NCBI GenBank assembly: GCA_038244815.1 | Contig: JBBRTB010000004.1 | Span: 124,001 to 188,000 of the forward strand | DNA length: 64,000 bases | Direction: 5' to 3' | Source of the DNA: DASVHS01 sp038244815 | GTDB taxonomy: Bacteria; Acidobacteriota; Thermoanaerobaculia; Gp7-AA8 | In this document: piece after piece, positions 43,315-51,728 of the stretch | How the letters are laid out: the number at the start of each line of letters is the position of its first letter | Numbering within the stretch: the stretch's first letter is position 1 | Program-made: the position numbers and the translations under genes | Notes under the pieces: model-generated | What the model saw: only the letters and a program-made list of their open reading frames with translations | What the model was told of the DNA's origin: nothing | Databases searched by the model: none

Positions 43315-44162
43315 CTGGCCGCTGGTTGATCACCGGAGGCTCGGGGATGGTGGCCACCGATCTGCGCCATCAACTCGAAGATCGGGACATCGAAGTGAAG
43401 AGCGTGGCCAGGAGCGAGCTCGACGTCGTCGATGCCAATTCCGTGGCGGCGCTCATCCGCGGCCTGGAACCCTCCGTGGTGGTCAACTGCGCCGGGTACA
43501 CCGGCGTCGACGACGCCGAGTCGAACGAGCCCACCGCCACGGCCATCAACGGTTCGGCGGTGGAGATCCTGGCCGGCGCCGCGAACAAGGCCGGCGCACT
43601 GCTGATTCAGATTTCGACCGACTTCGTCTTCGACGGAAGCAAGCGCACACCGTATGAAGTGAACGATCCCACCGGACCGCGATCGGCGTACGGCCGTTCA
43701 AAGCTCGTCGGCGAGCACGCCGCCACGTCCGCGCGTGAACATCTCATCCTCCGCACGTCGTGGCTCTTCGGCATTCACGGTCACAATTTCGTCGAGGCCA
43801 TCCGCCATCAGGTGAAGAAAGGAACCGATCCGCTGCGCGTGGTCGACGACCAGCGCGGGCGCCCGACCTACACGCCGCATCTGGCGCACGCCATCATCCG
43901 TCTCGCGCAGAACGAGAAGGCGCGCGGCATCGTCCACTACGCCGACGAAGACGACTGCACCTGGTATGACTTCGCCCGCGCCATCGTCGAGGAGGTCGGC
44001 GCGAAGACCAACGTCGTCCCCGTGGCCACCTCCCAGTTTCCGAGACCCGCGCCACGTCCCGAGTATTCGGTGCTGTCGACCGAGCGTTACGAGCGGATCA
44101 CGGGTGTGCAGCCGGAATCGTGGCGCGAGGGTCTTCGCCAGTACCTGGCGCTGCGTGCATGA
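43311..44162 (+). CDS. rfbD: dTDP-4-dehydrorhamnose reductase
   Basis: It reduces dTDP-4-keto-rhamnose to dTDP-L-rhamnose for surface polysaccharide. 283 residues, extended SDR: WLITGGSGMVATDL cofactor loop, ISTDFVFDGSKRTPYEVNDPTGPRSAYGRSKLVGE with the Tyr-x3-Lys pair (YGRSK), and LRTSWLFGIHGHNFVE. The other rhamnose genes (rfbABC) are not nearby. The 3' end overlaps convergent tlyA by 65 bases. Confidence 0.93.
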   Translation: MTGRWLITGGSGMVATDLRHQLEDRDIEVKSVARSELDVVDANSVAALIRGLEPSVVVNCAGYTGVDDAESNEPTATAINGSAVEILAGAANKAGALLIQISTDFVFDGSKRTPYEVNDPTGPRSAYGRSKLVGEHAATSAREHLILRTSWLFGIHGHNFVEAIRHQVKKGTDPLRVVDDQRGRPTYTPHLAHAIIRLAQNEKARGIVHYADEDDCTWYDFARAIVEEVGAKTNVVPVATSQFPRPAPRPEYSVLSTERYERITGVQPESWREGLRQYLALRA

Positions 44163-44871
44163 GGAACTCCACGTTTCCTCCGGCTCCCTTCACCGGGCTC
44201 TCGATGACGCCGTAGACGTCGAAGCCGCTGTCGCGCGCGAACTGAACGATCCCCTCCACCGCCTGGCGACGTTGCGTGTCATCGCGCACGATTCCGCCCT
44301 TGCCGACGTCCGCTTTGCCGACCTCGAACTGAGGCTTGATGAGCGCGACGAGCTGGCCACGAAGAAACGTCGCCACGACCGGGAGGATCAGTCTCAGGGA
44401 GATGAACGACACGTCGATGGAGACGAAGTCTACGGGCTCGTCGAAGTCGGCAGCGGAGAGGAATCGGGCGTTCACCTTCTCGCGGTTCACGACGCGTGGG
44501 TCGTTGCGCAATGACTGATCGAGCTGGCCGTAGCCGACGTCGATCGCATAAACCTTCTTCGCTCCGCCTTTGAGCATGACGTCGGTGAAGCCGCCGGTGG
44601 AGGCGCCGATGTCCGCGCAGGTCTTTCCGCTGACATCGATGGCGAATTCCTGAAGCGCGTGGGCCAGCTTCATTCCGCCCCGGCCGACCCAGGGATGCTC
44701 GAGCTCGACGATGCGCAGCTCGTCGGCGGCGGAGACCTGCGCGCCGGGCTTGTCGACGTACTGGCCGCCGACCTTGACGCGCCGGGCCATGATCAGCGCC
44801 TGTGCCTTCGAACGCGTTTCGACGAGACCGTGCTCGACCAGAGCGACGTCGAGACGCTTCTTAGATGTCAT
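44098..44871 (-). CDS. tlyA: TlyA-family rRNA 2'-O-methyltransferase
   Basis: 257 residues. S4 RNA-binding domain (about 3-60, RLDVALVEHGLVETRSKAQALIMARRVKVGG) and FtsJ-like methyltransferase domain (about 65-245) with CADIGASTGGFTDVML for S-adenosylmethionine, and IDVSFISLRLILPV. In mycobacteria TlyA methylates 16S and 23S rRNA at cytidines near the subunit interface. It lies 24 bases downstream of dxs only in the sense of position; transcription runs away from dxs's end, and both are on the minus strand in the order dxs-side upstream. Confidence 0.9.
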   Translation of the reverse strand: MTSKKRLDVALVEHGLVETRSKAQALIMARRVKVGGQYVDKPGAQVSAADELRIVELEHPWVGRGGMKLAHALQEFAIDVSGKTCADIGASTGGFTDVMLKGGAKKVYAIDVGYGQLDQSLRNDPRVVNREKVNARFLSAADFDEPVDFVSIDVSFISLRLILPVVATFLRGQLVALIKPQFEVGKADVGKGGIVRDDTQRRQAVEGIVQFARDSGFDVYGVIESPVKGAGGNVEFLMHAAPGTGEDPRATIPAAHP

Positions 44872-44895
44872 CCCTGGCTGGGGCAGTGACGCAGA

Positions 44896-46842
44896 TCATC
44901 GCGCTCCCCACCCGCCGAGATTCCTCGCCACGCTCGGAATGACGTCTTCGTCGGCGCGTCCGGACACGAACTCACGCACGCGGCGGGTAATCCCGTCCGC
45001 ATGCAGGTCGTACTGCGCGCGCAACACATCCTGGGAGCCGTGGTGCACGTACTCGTCGGGGATGCCGATCCGGTGGAAGCGCACCCCGTCGATGCCGAGC
45101 TGCTGCACGCGCTCCATGACCGCCGAGCCGAACCCGCCGGCCAGCGAGCCTTCCTCGACCGTGATCACCTTCGCATCGGGTTTGCAGAAGCGGAGGATGA
45201 TCGCATCGTCGAGTGGCTTGATGAACCGCGCATTGATGACGGCCACGTTGAGCCCTTCTTTCGCCAGAGACTCCGCGGCACGCACGGCCGGCCACACTTC
45301 GCCGCCGATCGCGAAGATCACCGCGTCGGCGCCCTCGCGCATCACCTCGCCCCTGCCCACGGGCAACGTCTGCAGCTCCGCGTCCAGCGTCACGCCCACG
45401 CCGCTGCCCCGCGGATAACGCAGCGAAGTCGGATGTCCGGTCCCGAACGCGGTCTTGAGCATGTGCCGCAGCTCGTTCTCGTCCTTCGGCGCCATGCAGA
45501 TCATGTTCGGGAACACGCGCAGGTAGGCCATGTCGTAGATCCCGTGATGAGTCGGACCGTCCTGGCCGGCGATCCCGGCGCGGTCGAGCGCGAACACGAC
45601 CGGCAGATCCATGATGGCCACGTCGTGAAACACCTCGTCGAAAGCGCGCTGCAGGAACGTCGAGTAGATCGCCGCGATGGGCTTCATACCCTGAGTGGCC
45701 ATTCCGCCGCTGAACGTGACCGCGTGCTCCTCGGCGATGCCGACGTCGAACATGCGCTCCGGCAGCGCTTTCGCGAACTTGTCCAGCCCCGTGCCTTCCG
45801 GCATCGCCGCCGTGATGGCCACGATCTTCGGGTCCTTCTTCGCCAGCTCGATCAGCGCCTCGGCGAATACCGCGGTGTACGAGGGAGGGGCCGGCTTGTC
45901 GGACTTCTTGACGACGCCGGTCTCGATCTCGAACGGCGTGACGCCGTGCGACCAGATCGGCTTGTCCTCCGCCGGAACGTAGCCCTTCCCCTTCTTGGTG
46001 ATGACGTGAATGATGATCGGGCCGTCGTAATCCTTGTTCTCTTCGAAGATGTCGATGAGGCCCTGCAGATCGTGTCCGTCGTAGGGACCGAGGTACTTGA
46101 AGCCCAGCTCCTCGAAGAGAGTGCCGGGTACGATCATGTTCTTGAAGACCTGCTCCATGTCAGAGGCCAGCCCGTGCAGCTTGCCGCCGATCAGCGGGAT
46201 GCGGTCCATCACGCCCTTGGCCAGATCCTTGGCCTGGATGTAGCGCTGACCCTTGATGATCGAGTTGAGATACCCCGACATGGCCCCGACGTTCGTGGAG
46301 ATCGACATGTCGTTGTCGTTGAGGACGATCATCAGCTTGCGCTTGAGATGTCCGGCCTGATTCAGCCCTTCCAGCGCCAGCCCGCCCGACAGCGCGCCGT
46401 CGCCGATGATGGCCACGACGTTGTAATCCTCTTTGCGGAAGTCCCGGGCCACGGCGATTCCGAGAGCTGCCGAGATGGACGTCGAGGCGTGGCCGGCGTT
46501 GAAGACGTCGTACTCCGACTCCTCGCGCTTACAGAATCCAGAGATCCCGTTGTGCTGGCGGATCGTCGGAAACGTTTCGCGGCGGCCGGTGATCAGCTTA
46601 TGCGGATAGCTCTGGTGCCCCGTATCGAAGACGATCTGATCGCGCGGCGTGTTGAAGACGTAATGCAGCGCCAGCGTCAATTCCACGATGCCGAGATTGC
46701 CGCCGAAATGGCCGCCGACGCGCGAGACCACGTCGATGATCATGTCGCGGATCTCCTGGGCCACCTCCGGGAGCTGGTTCCGGTCGAGCTTTCGCAGATC
46801 GCTGGGAGTGTTGATTTGGTCGAGAAGTGAGGCCATGGTCAT
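44896..46842 (-). CDS. dxs: 1-deoxy-D-xylulose-5-phosphate synthase with repeat-derived C-terminus
   Basis: First enzyme of the MEP isoprenoid pathway, condensing pyruvate and glyceraldehyde 3-phosphate with thiamine diphosphate. 648 residues. TPP site GDGALSGGLALEGLNQAG...LNDND; HxGHQSYPHKLITGR near the N-terminus; transketolase centre GIAEEHAVTFSGGMA; C-terminal domain FKP-like. The last residues (DVIPSVARNLGGWGAR) are translated from a GTCATTCC-type repeat at 44911-44943. The gene overlaps ispA (ATGA), so precursor and prenyl synthesis are coupled. Confidence 0.97.
   Translation of the reverse strand: MTMASLLDQINTPSDLRKLDRNQLPEVAQEIRDMIIDVVSRVGGHFGGNLGIVELTLALHYVFNTPRDQIVFDTGHQSYPHKLITGRRETFPTIRQHNGISGFCKREESEYDVFNAGHASTSISAALGIAVARDFRKEDYNVVAIIGDGALSGGLALEGLNQAGHLKRKLMIVLNDNDMSISTNVGAMSGYLNSIIKGQRYIQAKDLAKGVMDRIPLIGGKLHGLASDMEQVFKNMIVPGTLFEELGFKYLGPYDGHDLQGLIDIFEENKDYDGPIIIHVITKKGKGYVPAEDKPIWSHGVTPFEIETGVVKKSDKPAPPSYTAVFAEALIELAKKDPKIVAITAAMPEGTGLDKFAKALPERMFDVGIAEEHAVTFSGGMATQGMKPIAAIYSTFLQRAFDEVFHDVAIMDLPVVFALDRAGIAGQDGPTHHGIYDMAYLRVFPNMICMAPKDENELRHMLKTAFGTGHPTSLRYPRGSGVGVTLDAELQTLPVGRGEVMREGADAVIFAIGGEVWPAVRAAESLAKEGLNVAVINARFIKPLDDAIILRFCKPDAKVITVEEGSLAGGFGSAVMERVQQLGIDGVRFHRIGIPDEYVHHGSQDVLRAQYDLHADGITRRVREFVSGRADEDVIPSVARNLGGWGAR
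44911..44943 (-). repeat. GTCATTCC-type repeat inside the dxs 3' end
   Basis: On the minus strand, GTCATTCCGAGCGTGGCGAG continues to GAATCTCGGCGGG. Read in frame it encodes VIPSVARNLGG, the last segment of Dxs. Confidence 0.85.
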
Positions 46843-47756
46843 GAACGACGTTCGCAGACAAAACGCGCGAGATCCGCCAGATAGTTCAAAGGGCCGGCGA
46901 TCATATCAGCGTTCTCCACGGCGGTCCGCAGCAGCGCCGCGACCTCCGTACGTGCTGCTTCCGGACCAACCAGCCCCGGGTACGTCAACTTCCCCTGCGC
47001 CGCATCCTTACCGGCTGTCTTGCCGAGCGTCGCCGACGACTCCTCCTGATCGAGCAGGTCGTCGACGATCTGGAAGGCCAGACCGAGCGACCTCCCGTAG
47101 TGCTCGAGCCGGGTCAACTGCTCCTCCGATCCGCCGCCCAGGATCCCGCCGAGGAGAACGGACGCGGTGAGGAGCTTGCCGGTCTTGTTGCGATGGATGA
47201 ACTGGAGGGCGCGCAGGGCCGGCTCTCCGGTCGGGCTGAGGCGGCGGGGAGCCGTTCCCGCGTCGCTTGCCTCGAGATCCGCGACCTGACCTCCGATCAT
47301 GCCCGTCGAGTCGACGGCCTCCGCGACAGCCGCGATCGCGCGCAACTGCCGGGCGGGATCGACACCGTCCACCGGGCGGGCAAGCCAGGAGAACGCCTCG
47401 GTCAGCAGTGCGTCGCCGGTGAGGATGCCCATCGCTTCGCCGTAAACGACGTGCGTGGTTTTGCGGCCGCGCCGCAGATCATCGTCGTCAAGCGCCGGCA
47501 GATCGTCGTGAACGAGCGAGTAGGTGTGGATCAGCTCGAGCGCCGCGAACGGTATGAGCAACGGCTCGACCGCCGCACCCATCGCTTCTGCCGCGGCGAT
47601 AGCCAGGATGGGACGGATGCGCTTCCCGCCGCCGAGCACGGCGTAGCGCATGGCCTCATGAATGACCGCGAACGGCGTCTCGGGAGCAGGAAGGGTCTGG
47701 TCGATCGTCCGTTCGATCAGCGAACGGCGATCGCGCAGATATTGCTCGGGCGTCAT
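46839..47756 (-). CDS. ispA: Polyprenyl (farnesyl/geranylgeranyl-type) diphosphate synthase
   Basis: 305 residues. It condenses IPP with allylic diphosphates. First aspartate-rich motif in VHDDLPALDDDDLRRG, second in FQIVDDLLDQEES, plus GGGKRIRP for IPP binding. It is the short-chain IspA type, with a small residue near the first motif, so FPP or GGPP is the likely product. It is in an overlapping operon xseB-ispA-dxs, a classical arrangement. Confidence 0.94.
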   Translation of the reverse strand: MTPEQYLRDRRSLIERTIDQTLPAPETPFAVIHEAMRYAVLGGGKRIRPILAIAAAEAMGAAVEPLLIPFAALELIHTYSLVHDDLPALDDDDLRRGRKTTHVVYGEAMGILTGDALLTEAFSWLARPVDGVDPARQLRAIAAVAEAVDSTGMIGGQVADLEASDAGTAPRRLSPTGEPALRALQFIHRNKTGKLLTASVLLGGILGGGSEEQLTRLEHYGRSLGLAFQIVDDLLDQEESSATLGKTAGKDAAQGKLTYPGLVGPEAARTEVAALLRTAVENADMIAGPLNYLADLARFVCERRS

Positions 47757-48028
47757 GACTCGAGGTCTTCGCCTCCCGATCCGTCGGATTCTTCCTCATC
47801 CATCTCGAACGGTTCGGTGCGCGGCTGGCCCTTGGCATCGGCCAGAATCAACTCGATCTTCTTTTCCACCTCTTCGAGGCGCTGATGGCAGAACCGGGAA
47901 AGGCTGATGCCCTGTTCGAACAGCCGCAGCGATTCATCGAGCGGCAACTCCTCCGCCTCGAGGCGCTGGACGATCGTCTCCAACTCTTTGAAAGCCTTCT
48001 CGAAATCGTTCCCACGCCGGGCAGCCAC
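47753..48028 (-). CDS. xseB: Exodeoxyribonuclease VII small subunit
   Basis: 91 residues from GTG 48028: FEKAFKELETIVQRLEAEELPLDESLRLFEQGISLSRFCHQRLEEVEKKIELI is the full XseB helical hairpin. An acidic tail follows. It binds XseA, the catalytic subunit encoded just upstream but separated by a 200-base repeat cluster. It overlaps ispA by four bases. Confidence 0.92.
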   Translation of the reverse strand: MAARRGNDFEKAFKELETIVQRLEAEELPLDESLRLFEQGISLSRFCHQRLEEVEKKIELILADAKGQPRTEPFEMDEEESDGSGGEDLES

Positions 48029-48055
48029 GGCGCGTTTATAGCACGCGGAGCGCCG

Positions 48056-48268
48056 GTCATTCCGAGCGCCGCAGTGCGCGAGGAATCCGGGCGGGGGAAC
48101 CAAGCCCAACCCCGTCATTCCGAGCGCCGCAGTGCGCGAGGAATCCGGGCGGGGGAACCGCGCCCACCTCCCAGATTCCTCTCCGTCTTCGCGGCTCGGA
48201 ATGACCTGGGGCGCGCCCAACCCCGTCATTCCGAGCGCCGCAGTGCGCGAGGAATCCGGGCGGGGGAG
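48056..48268. repeat. Cluster of four GTCATTCC-type repeats
   Basis: Three direct copies of a GTCATTCCGAGCGCCGCAGT...GAATCCGGGCGGGGGA variant start at 48056, 48114 and 48225. One inverted copy of the other variant (GAGCCGCGAAGACGG centre) lies at 48172-48205. They sit between xseA and xseB; the last copy enters the xseA coding end. Confidence 0.9.
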
Positions 48269-49575
48269 TCGCGCCCATCACCTTTCACATCCGGCCACAC
48301 GCTTTCGATGCCGAGGGTCTTCGCGTCGACCGTGCAGCTGAGAGCCCCTCTCTTGAGCTGGACTTCGATGTTGTCGCCGGCGTGGACGGCCGAAGAGTCG
48401 AGGATCGGTTTGCGGCGGTTGCGGAGGCGCGAGAACGCGATGGCGTAGCCGCGGGAGAGAACCGAGAGCGGCGATACGGCGTTCAGTTTTCCGGAGAGCG
48501 CGGCGAGGTGGTGCCGCTCGATCTCGATGCGGCGCGGATAGCGCTGCAGCGGCTGGTTTGCGAGCTCCAGGCGGCGACGCAACAGCCGCGCCCGCGCTTC
48601 GAGCATCCGATACAGGCTGAGACGACGCCGCTCCAGGCGCTCGCGCTGCGCGGCGATCCGCCGCGGCAGCAGTCCCAGGCGATCGGAGGAGCTCAGGTGC
48701 CGCAGCTCGTGGCGGTAGTTGTGGACGCGCGACTCGATGATGTTGCGCACGCGGCGCACGTCGTTGTCGATCTGCAGGCGGATCTCGCTCTTCGCGCGCA
48801 CGACGATCTCCGCCGCGGCCGACGGCGTGGGCGCGCGCAGATCCGCCACGAGATCAGCGATGGTGAAATCGGTTTCGTGGCCGACACCGGAGATCGTCGG
48901 AATGGCGCACTCGGCGATGGCGCGCGCGACGGCCTCCTCGTTGAACGGCCAGAGGTCCTCGAGCGAACCTCCGCCGCGGCAGATCAGCACGACGTCGTGC
49001 AGATCCCATCGCGACAGGTTGCGGATGGCCGTGGCGATTTCGCGCGCGGCCGTGGCTCCCTGCACGCGCACCGGATAGATCTGCAACGACAGCCCCTCGA
49101 AACGGCGGCCCAGGACGTTGAGAATGTCGCGGAGCGCGGCGCCGGCCGGGCTGGTGACCACGGCGATGTGCTGCGGCAGCATCGGAATCGGCTTCTTTCG
49201 CGCCGCGTCGAACAGCCCTTCTTCGGCGAGCCGTTTCTTCAGTTGCTCGAACGCCAGTTGCAGCGCCCCCAGGCCGGCGGGCTCGAGTGTGACCGCGTTG
49301 AGCTGAAACTCGCCCTTCTGCTCGTAGATCGAGAGACGCCCGCGCACGATGACCTGCAGCCCGTTCTCGATTCTGAATCTCAGAAAGCGCGCGTTTGTCG
49401 CGAACAGGACCACGCGCATCTGTGCGCGCGCGTCCTTGATCGAGAAGTAGTGATGACCGGCCGCCGACTTCGTGTAGTTCGAGACCTCGCCTTCCACCGC
49501 CACATCGTTGTAGCGGTAAAGATCGAGGTTGATCTGACGGATCAGCTCGGATGGGGAAAATACATTTTCGGCCAT
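48226..49575 (-). CDS. xseA: Exodeoxyribonuclease VII large subunit with repeat-derived C-terminus
   Basis: 449 residues. OB-fold (about 6-100: SPSELIRQINLDLYRYNDVAVEGEVSN), catalytic domain (about 120-310: VVTSPAGAALRDILNVLGRR, LICRGGGSLEDLWPFNEEAVARAI, PTISGVGHETDFTIADLVADLRAPTPSAAAE) and a long coiled coil (about 270-380). It digests single-stranded DNA from both ends. The last residues (...DSPARIPRALRRSE) are translated from a GTCATTCC-type repeat whose first bases supply the TGA stop, so the native C-terminus has been replaced or extended. Confidence 0.95.
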   Translation of the reverse strand: MAENVFSPSELIRQINLDLYRYNDVAVEGEVSNYTKSAAGHHYFSIKDARAQMRVVLFATNARFLRFRIENGLQVIVRGRLSIYEQKGEFQLNAVTLEPAGLGALQLAFEQLKKRLAEEGLFDAARKKPIPMLPQHIAVVTSPAGAALRDILNVLGRRFEGLSLQIYPVRVQGATAAREIATAIRNLSRWDLHDVVLICRGGGSLEDLWPFNEEAVARAIAECAIPTISGVGHETDFTIADLVADLRAPTPSAAAEIVVRAKSEIRLQIDNDVRRVRNIIESRVHNYRHELRHLSSSDRLGLLPRRIAAQRERLERRRLSLYRMLEARARLLRRRLELANQPLQRYPRRIEIERHHLAALSGKLNAVSPLSVLSRGYAIAFSRLRNRRKPILDSSAVHAGDNIEVQLKRGALSCTVDAKTLGIESVWPDVKGDGRDSPARIPRALRRSE

Positions 49576-49657
49576 CGGTCAACTTTACGCGATGTCGGCA
49601 CCCTCATTGCTCAGTGTTATCTGAACCGGCGCGAGCCGGGACAACGAAGGAGCGAGT

Positions 49658-50125
49658 ATGAAAGCATTTACGCAGAGCGCGGCAGCCGCGGGATTCACAG
49701 CAATCCTGTTGCTGACCGGCTGCGCGCATCACAATCAGATGGCCACGACGACGACGAACGACACCGGCAGGATCAGTGCCGACCAGGCCGCTCAGGCCGG
49801 GGTCATCCCCGGACCGGTGAAGGTCGACAGCTCGGGCAACGTCTACACCAGCAGCGCCGCACCCGGCTCTGGATCGCCGATCACCGGAGGCACGAACACC
49901 AACGTCAACAACATCCCGGCCAAGTCGACGTCGAGCGTCGCCGTCACGCAGACGCCGATCGAACCGCTCGTGACGACGCCCGTCGAGACGCCGGCTCCCG
50001 AGCCCGTCGTCGAGACGACCACGACCACCACGGCGCCGTCGATGACCAGCGCGACCGAAGACGAGACCACCACCACGACGACGTCGGTAAAGAAGACTCG
50101 TCATCGCAGAATGGCGAAAGATTAA
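49658..50125 (+). CDS. Thr/Pro-rich lipoprotein
   Basis: 155 residues. Signal peptide with lipobox LLTGC (Cys22), then a low-complexity, Thr/Ser/Pro-rich body, probably disordered, with a basic end (KKTRHRRMAKD). It has a good ribosome site (GAAGGAG) seven bases before ATG. No family is recognised; it may be a surface or periplasmic spacer protein. Alone between two minus-strand genes. Confidence 0.8.
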   Translation: MKAFTQSAAAAGFTAILLLTGCAHHNQMATTTTNDTGRISADQAAQAGVIPGPVKVDSSGNVYTSSAAPGSGSPITGGTNTNVNNIPAKSTSSVAVTQTPIEPLVTTPVETPAPEPVVETTTTTTAPSMTSATEDETTTTTTSVKKTRHRRMAKD

Positions 50126-50142
50126 CCTGCACTTCAGGTGCG

Positions 50143-50164
50143 GCGCCGCGGGACACCGCGGCGC
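50143..50164. terminator. Hairpin between convergent genes
   Basis: GCGCCGCGG-GACA-CCGCGGCGC is a perfect 9-bp stem with a 4-base loop between the lipoprotein gene and mlaF. There is no T-run on either side, so it may be a factor-dependent pause or a bidirectional end. Confidence 0.5.
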
Positions 50165-50958
50165 TACACCACGGTCATCGGCAGCCGCTCCTGCGGTTCA
50201 TTCTCGGTGAGCGGTCCTTCCGCACGTCCTTCGATGAACTGGCGCACGAACGGGTTCGTCGAGGCCTGAAACTCCTCGGGCGACCCCTGCTCGATGATGT
50301 GACCGCGGAACAGCATGGCGATGCGGTCGGCGATCTTGAAGGCCACTTTCATGTCGTGCGTGATCGTCACGGTGGTCGTGCTCAGCTTCGTATCCATCTC
50401 CACGATCAGATCGGCCACCACGTCGCTGATCACGGGATCGAGTCCTGTGGTCGGCTCGTCGAACAAGAGGATGGCCGGCTCCAGCGAGATCGCGCGCGCG
50501 AATCCCACCCGGCGCCGCATGCCGCCGGACAGCTCCGAGGGCCGCTTGGTCTCCACGCCGCTGAGATGAACCTGATCGAGACACTCCTCCACGCGCGCGC
50601 GAATGGCCGCCTCGTCCATGTCCGTATGCCGGCGCAGCGGAAAAGCGATGTTCTCGAACACCGACATGGAGTCGAACAGCGCACCTTCCTGAAAGGCCAT
50701 CCCGAATCGCTGCCGGAACCGGTTCAGATCGACCGGTTTCATGCAGCAGAGATTCTCGCCGTCGACATAGACGTGTCCCGAGTCCGGCTGCATGAGCCCG
50801 ATGATGTGCTTCAGCGTGACGCTCTTGCCGGTCCCCGAGCCGCCCACGATGACGACGGACTCTCCCTTCTGGATGTCCAGCGACAGGTCCTGGAGCACGG
50901 GCCTGCCGCTGAACGCCTTCGAGAGATGCTGGAGCGAGATCGCCGGTTTCTGCGCCAT
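50164..50958 (-). CDS. mlaF: MlaF-like ABC transporter ATP-binding protein
   Basis: 264 residues. Walker A GGSGTGKS, Q-loop FGMAFQEGALFDSMSV, signature LSGGMRRRVGFARAI, Walker B ILLFDEPTTGLDP, H-loop TITHDM. It powers MlaE in retrograde phospholipid transport or lipid asymmetry maintenance. It overlaps mlaE by one base. No MlaD/MCE or MlaC gene is adjacent, so the substrate-binding MCE protein is elsewhere or missing. Confidence 0.92.
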   Translation of the reverse strand: MAQKPAISLQHLSKAFSGRPVLQDLSLDIQKGESVVIVGGSGTGKSVTLKHIIGLMQPDSGHVYVDGENLCCMKPVDLNRFRQRFGMAFQEGALFDSMSVFENIAFPLRRHTDMDEAAIRARVEECLDQVHLSGVETKRPSELSGGMRRRVGFARAISLEPAILLFDEPTTGLDPVISDVVADLIVEMDTKLSTTTVTITHDMKVAFKIADRIAMLFRGHIIEQGSPEEFQASTNPFVRQFIEGRAEGPLTENEPQERLPMTVV

Positions 50959-51728
50959 CAGAAGAGAAGTTTCGTCAAAAAGAAATCGGTGAGCAGAATG
51001 ATGAGCGACGCGCTCACGACTGCAGCCGTCGTCGAGCGGCCCACACCCTCGGCTCCCCCCGTGGTGTAGTAACCGCGTACACATCCGGTCAGCGTGAGAA
51101 TCAACCCGAACGCCGCCGCTTTGATCGCGCCGCTCCAGACGTCCTTCATCTGCAGGAACTGAAACGTGTTCTGCTCGTAGATGATCGGATTCGCCCGCAT
51201 CATCTTCACTCCCACCAGGTATCCGCCGCCGATGCCGAGGGCGTCGCCGAGGATGACCAGGAAGGGGAGCATGACGATGCCGGCGATGACGCGGGGCACG
51301 AAGAGATAGTGCACCGGCTCGGTGGCCAGAGCCTTGAGCGCGTCGATCTGTTCGGTGACGCGCATCGTCCCGATCTCCGCGGCCATCGACGATCCCACGC
51401 GGCCCGTGACCATCAGCCCGACCAGCACCGGCGACAGCTCCCGCAGCATGGCCAGGGCCACCACGCTGCCGACGAAGCTCTCGGCATGCACGCGCGCGAA
51501 CCCGATGTAGGTCTGCAGTGCCAGCACCATCCCCGTGAACATGGCCGTCAGAAAGACCACCGGGATCGAGTCGACGCCGACGCGGACCATCTGCCGGAAC
51601 CACTCTCCGACCTCATAGGGCGGGCGGATCCCCCAGGTGAACGTGCGCCCCAGCATGCGGAACCACAGCCCGGTCTGTTCGAACAGGCGCAGGAAGACAC
51701 GGCCGAAGCGGTCGAACAGATGGTTCAT
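50958..51728 (-). CDS. mlaE: MlaE-like permease
   Basis: 256 residues, about five membrane helices. Family segments: FTGMVLALQTYIGFARVHAE, ELSPVLVGLMVTGRVGSSMAAEIGTMRVTEQIDAL and the C-terminal GYYTTGGAEGVGRSTTAAVVSAS. It is the integral subunit of the MlaFEDB lipid transporter type. It overlaps alr by four bases (ATGA). Confidence 0.93.
   Translation of the reverse strand: MNHLFDRFGRVFLRLFEQTGLWFRMLGRTFTWGIRPPYEVGEWFRQMVRVGVDSIPVVFLTAMFTGMVLALQTYIGFARVHAESFVGSVVALAMLRELSPVLVGLMVTGRVGSSMAAEIGTMRVTEQIDALKALATEPVHYLFVPRVIAGIVMLPFLVILGDALGIGGGYLVGVKMMRANPIIYEQNTFQFLQMKDVWSGAIKAAAFGLILTLTGCVRGYYTTGGAEGVGRSTTAAVVSASLIILLTDFFLTKLLF

Noticed and set aside
45001..46830. 609-codon frame opposite dxs
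   Set aside because: Shadow of a GC-rich gene; dxs has every motif of its family.
48056..48268. CRISPR-like or tandem-gene array at the xseA-xseB gap
   Set aside because: The spaced copies share their flanks, one is inverted, and isolated copies occur elsewhere, so it is an interspersed repeat cluster.
48382..51069. 895-codon plus-strand frame across xseA, the lipoprotein and mlaF
   Set aside because: It runs antisense to xseA and mlaF and out of frame with the lipoprotein, and its composition is non-protein-like.
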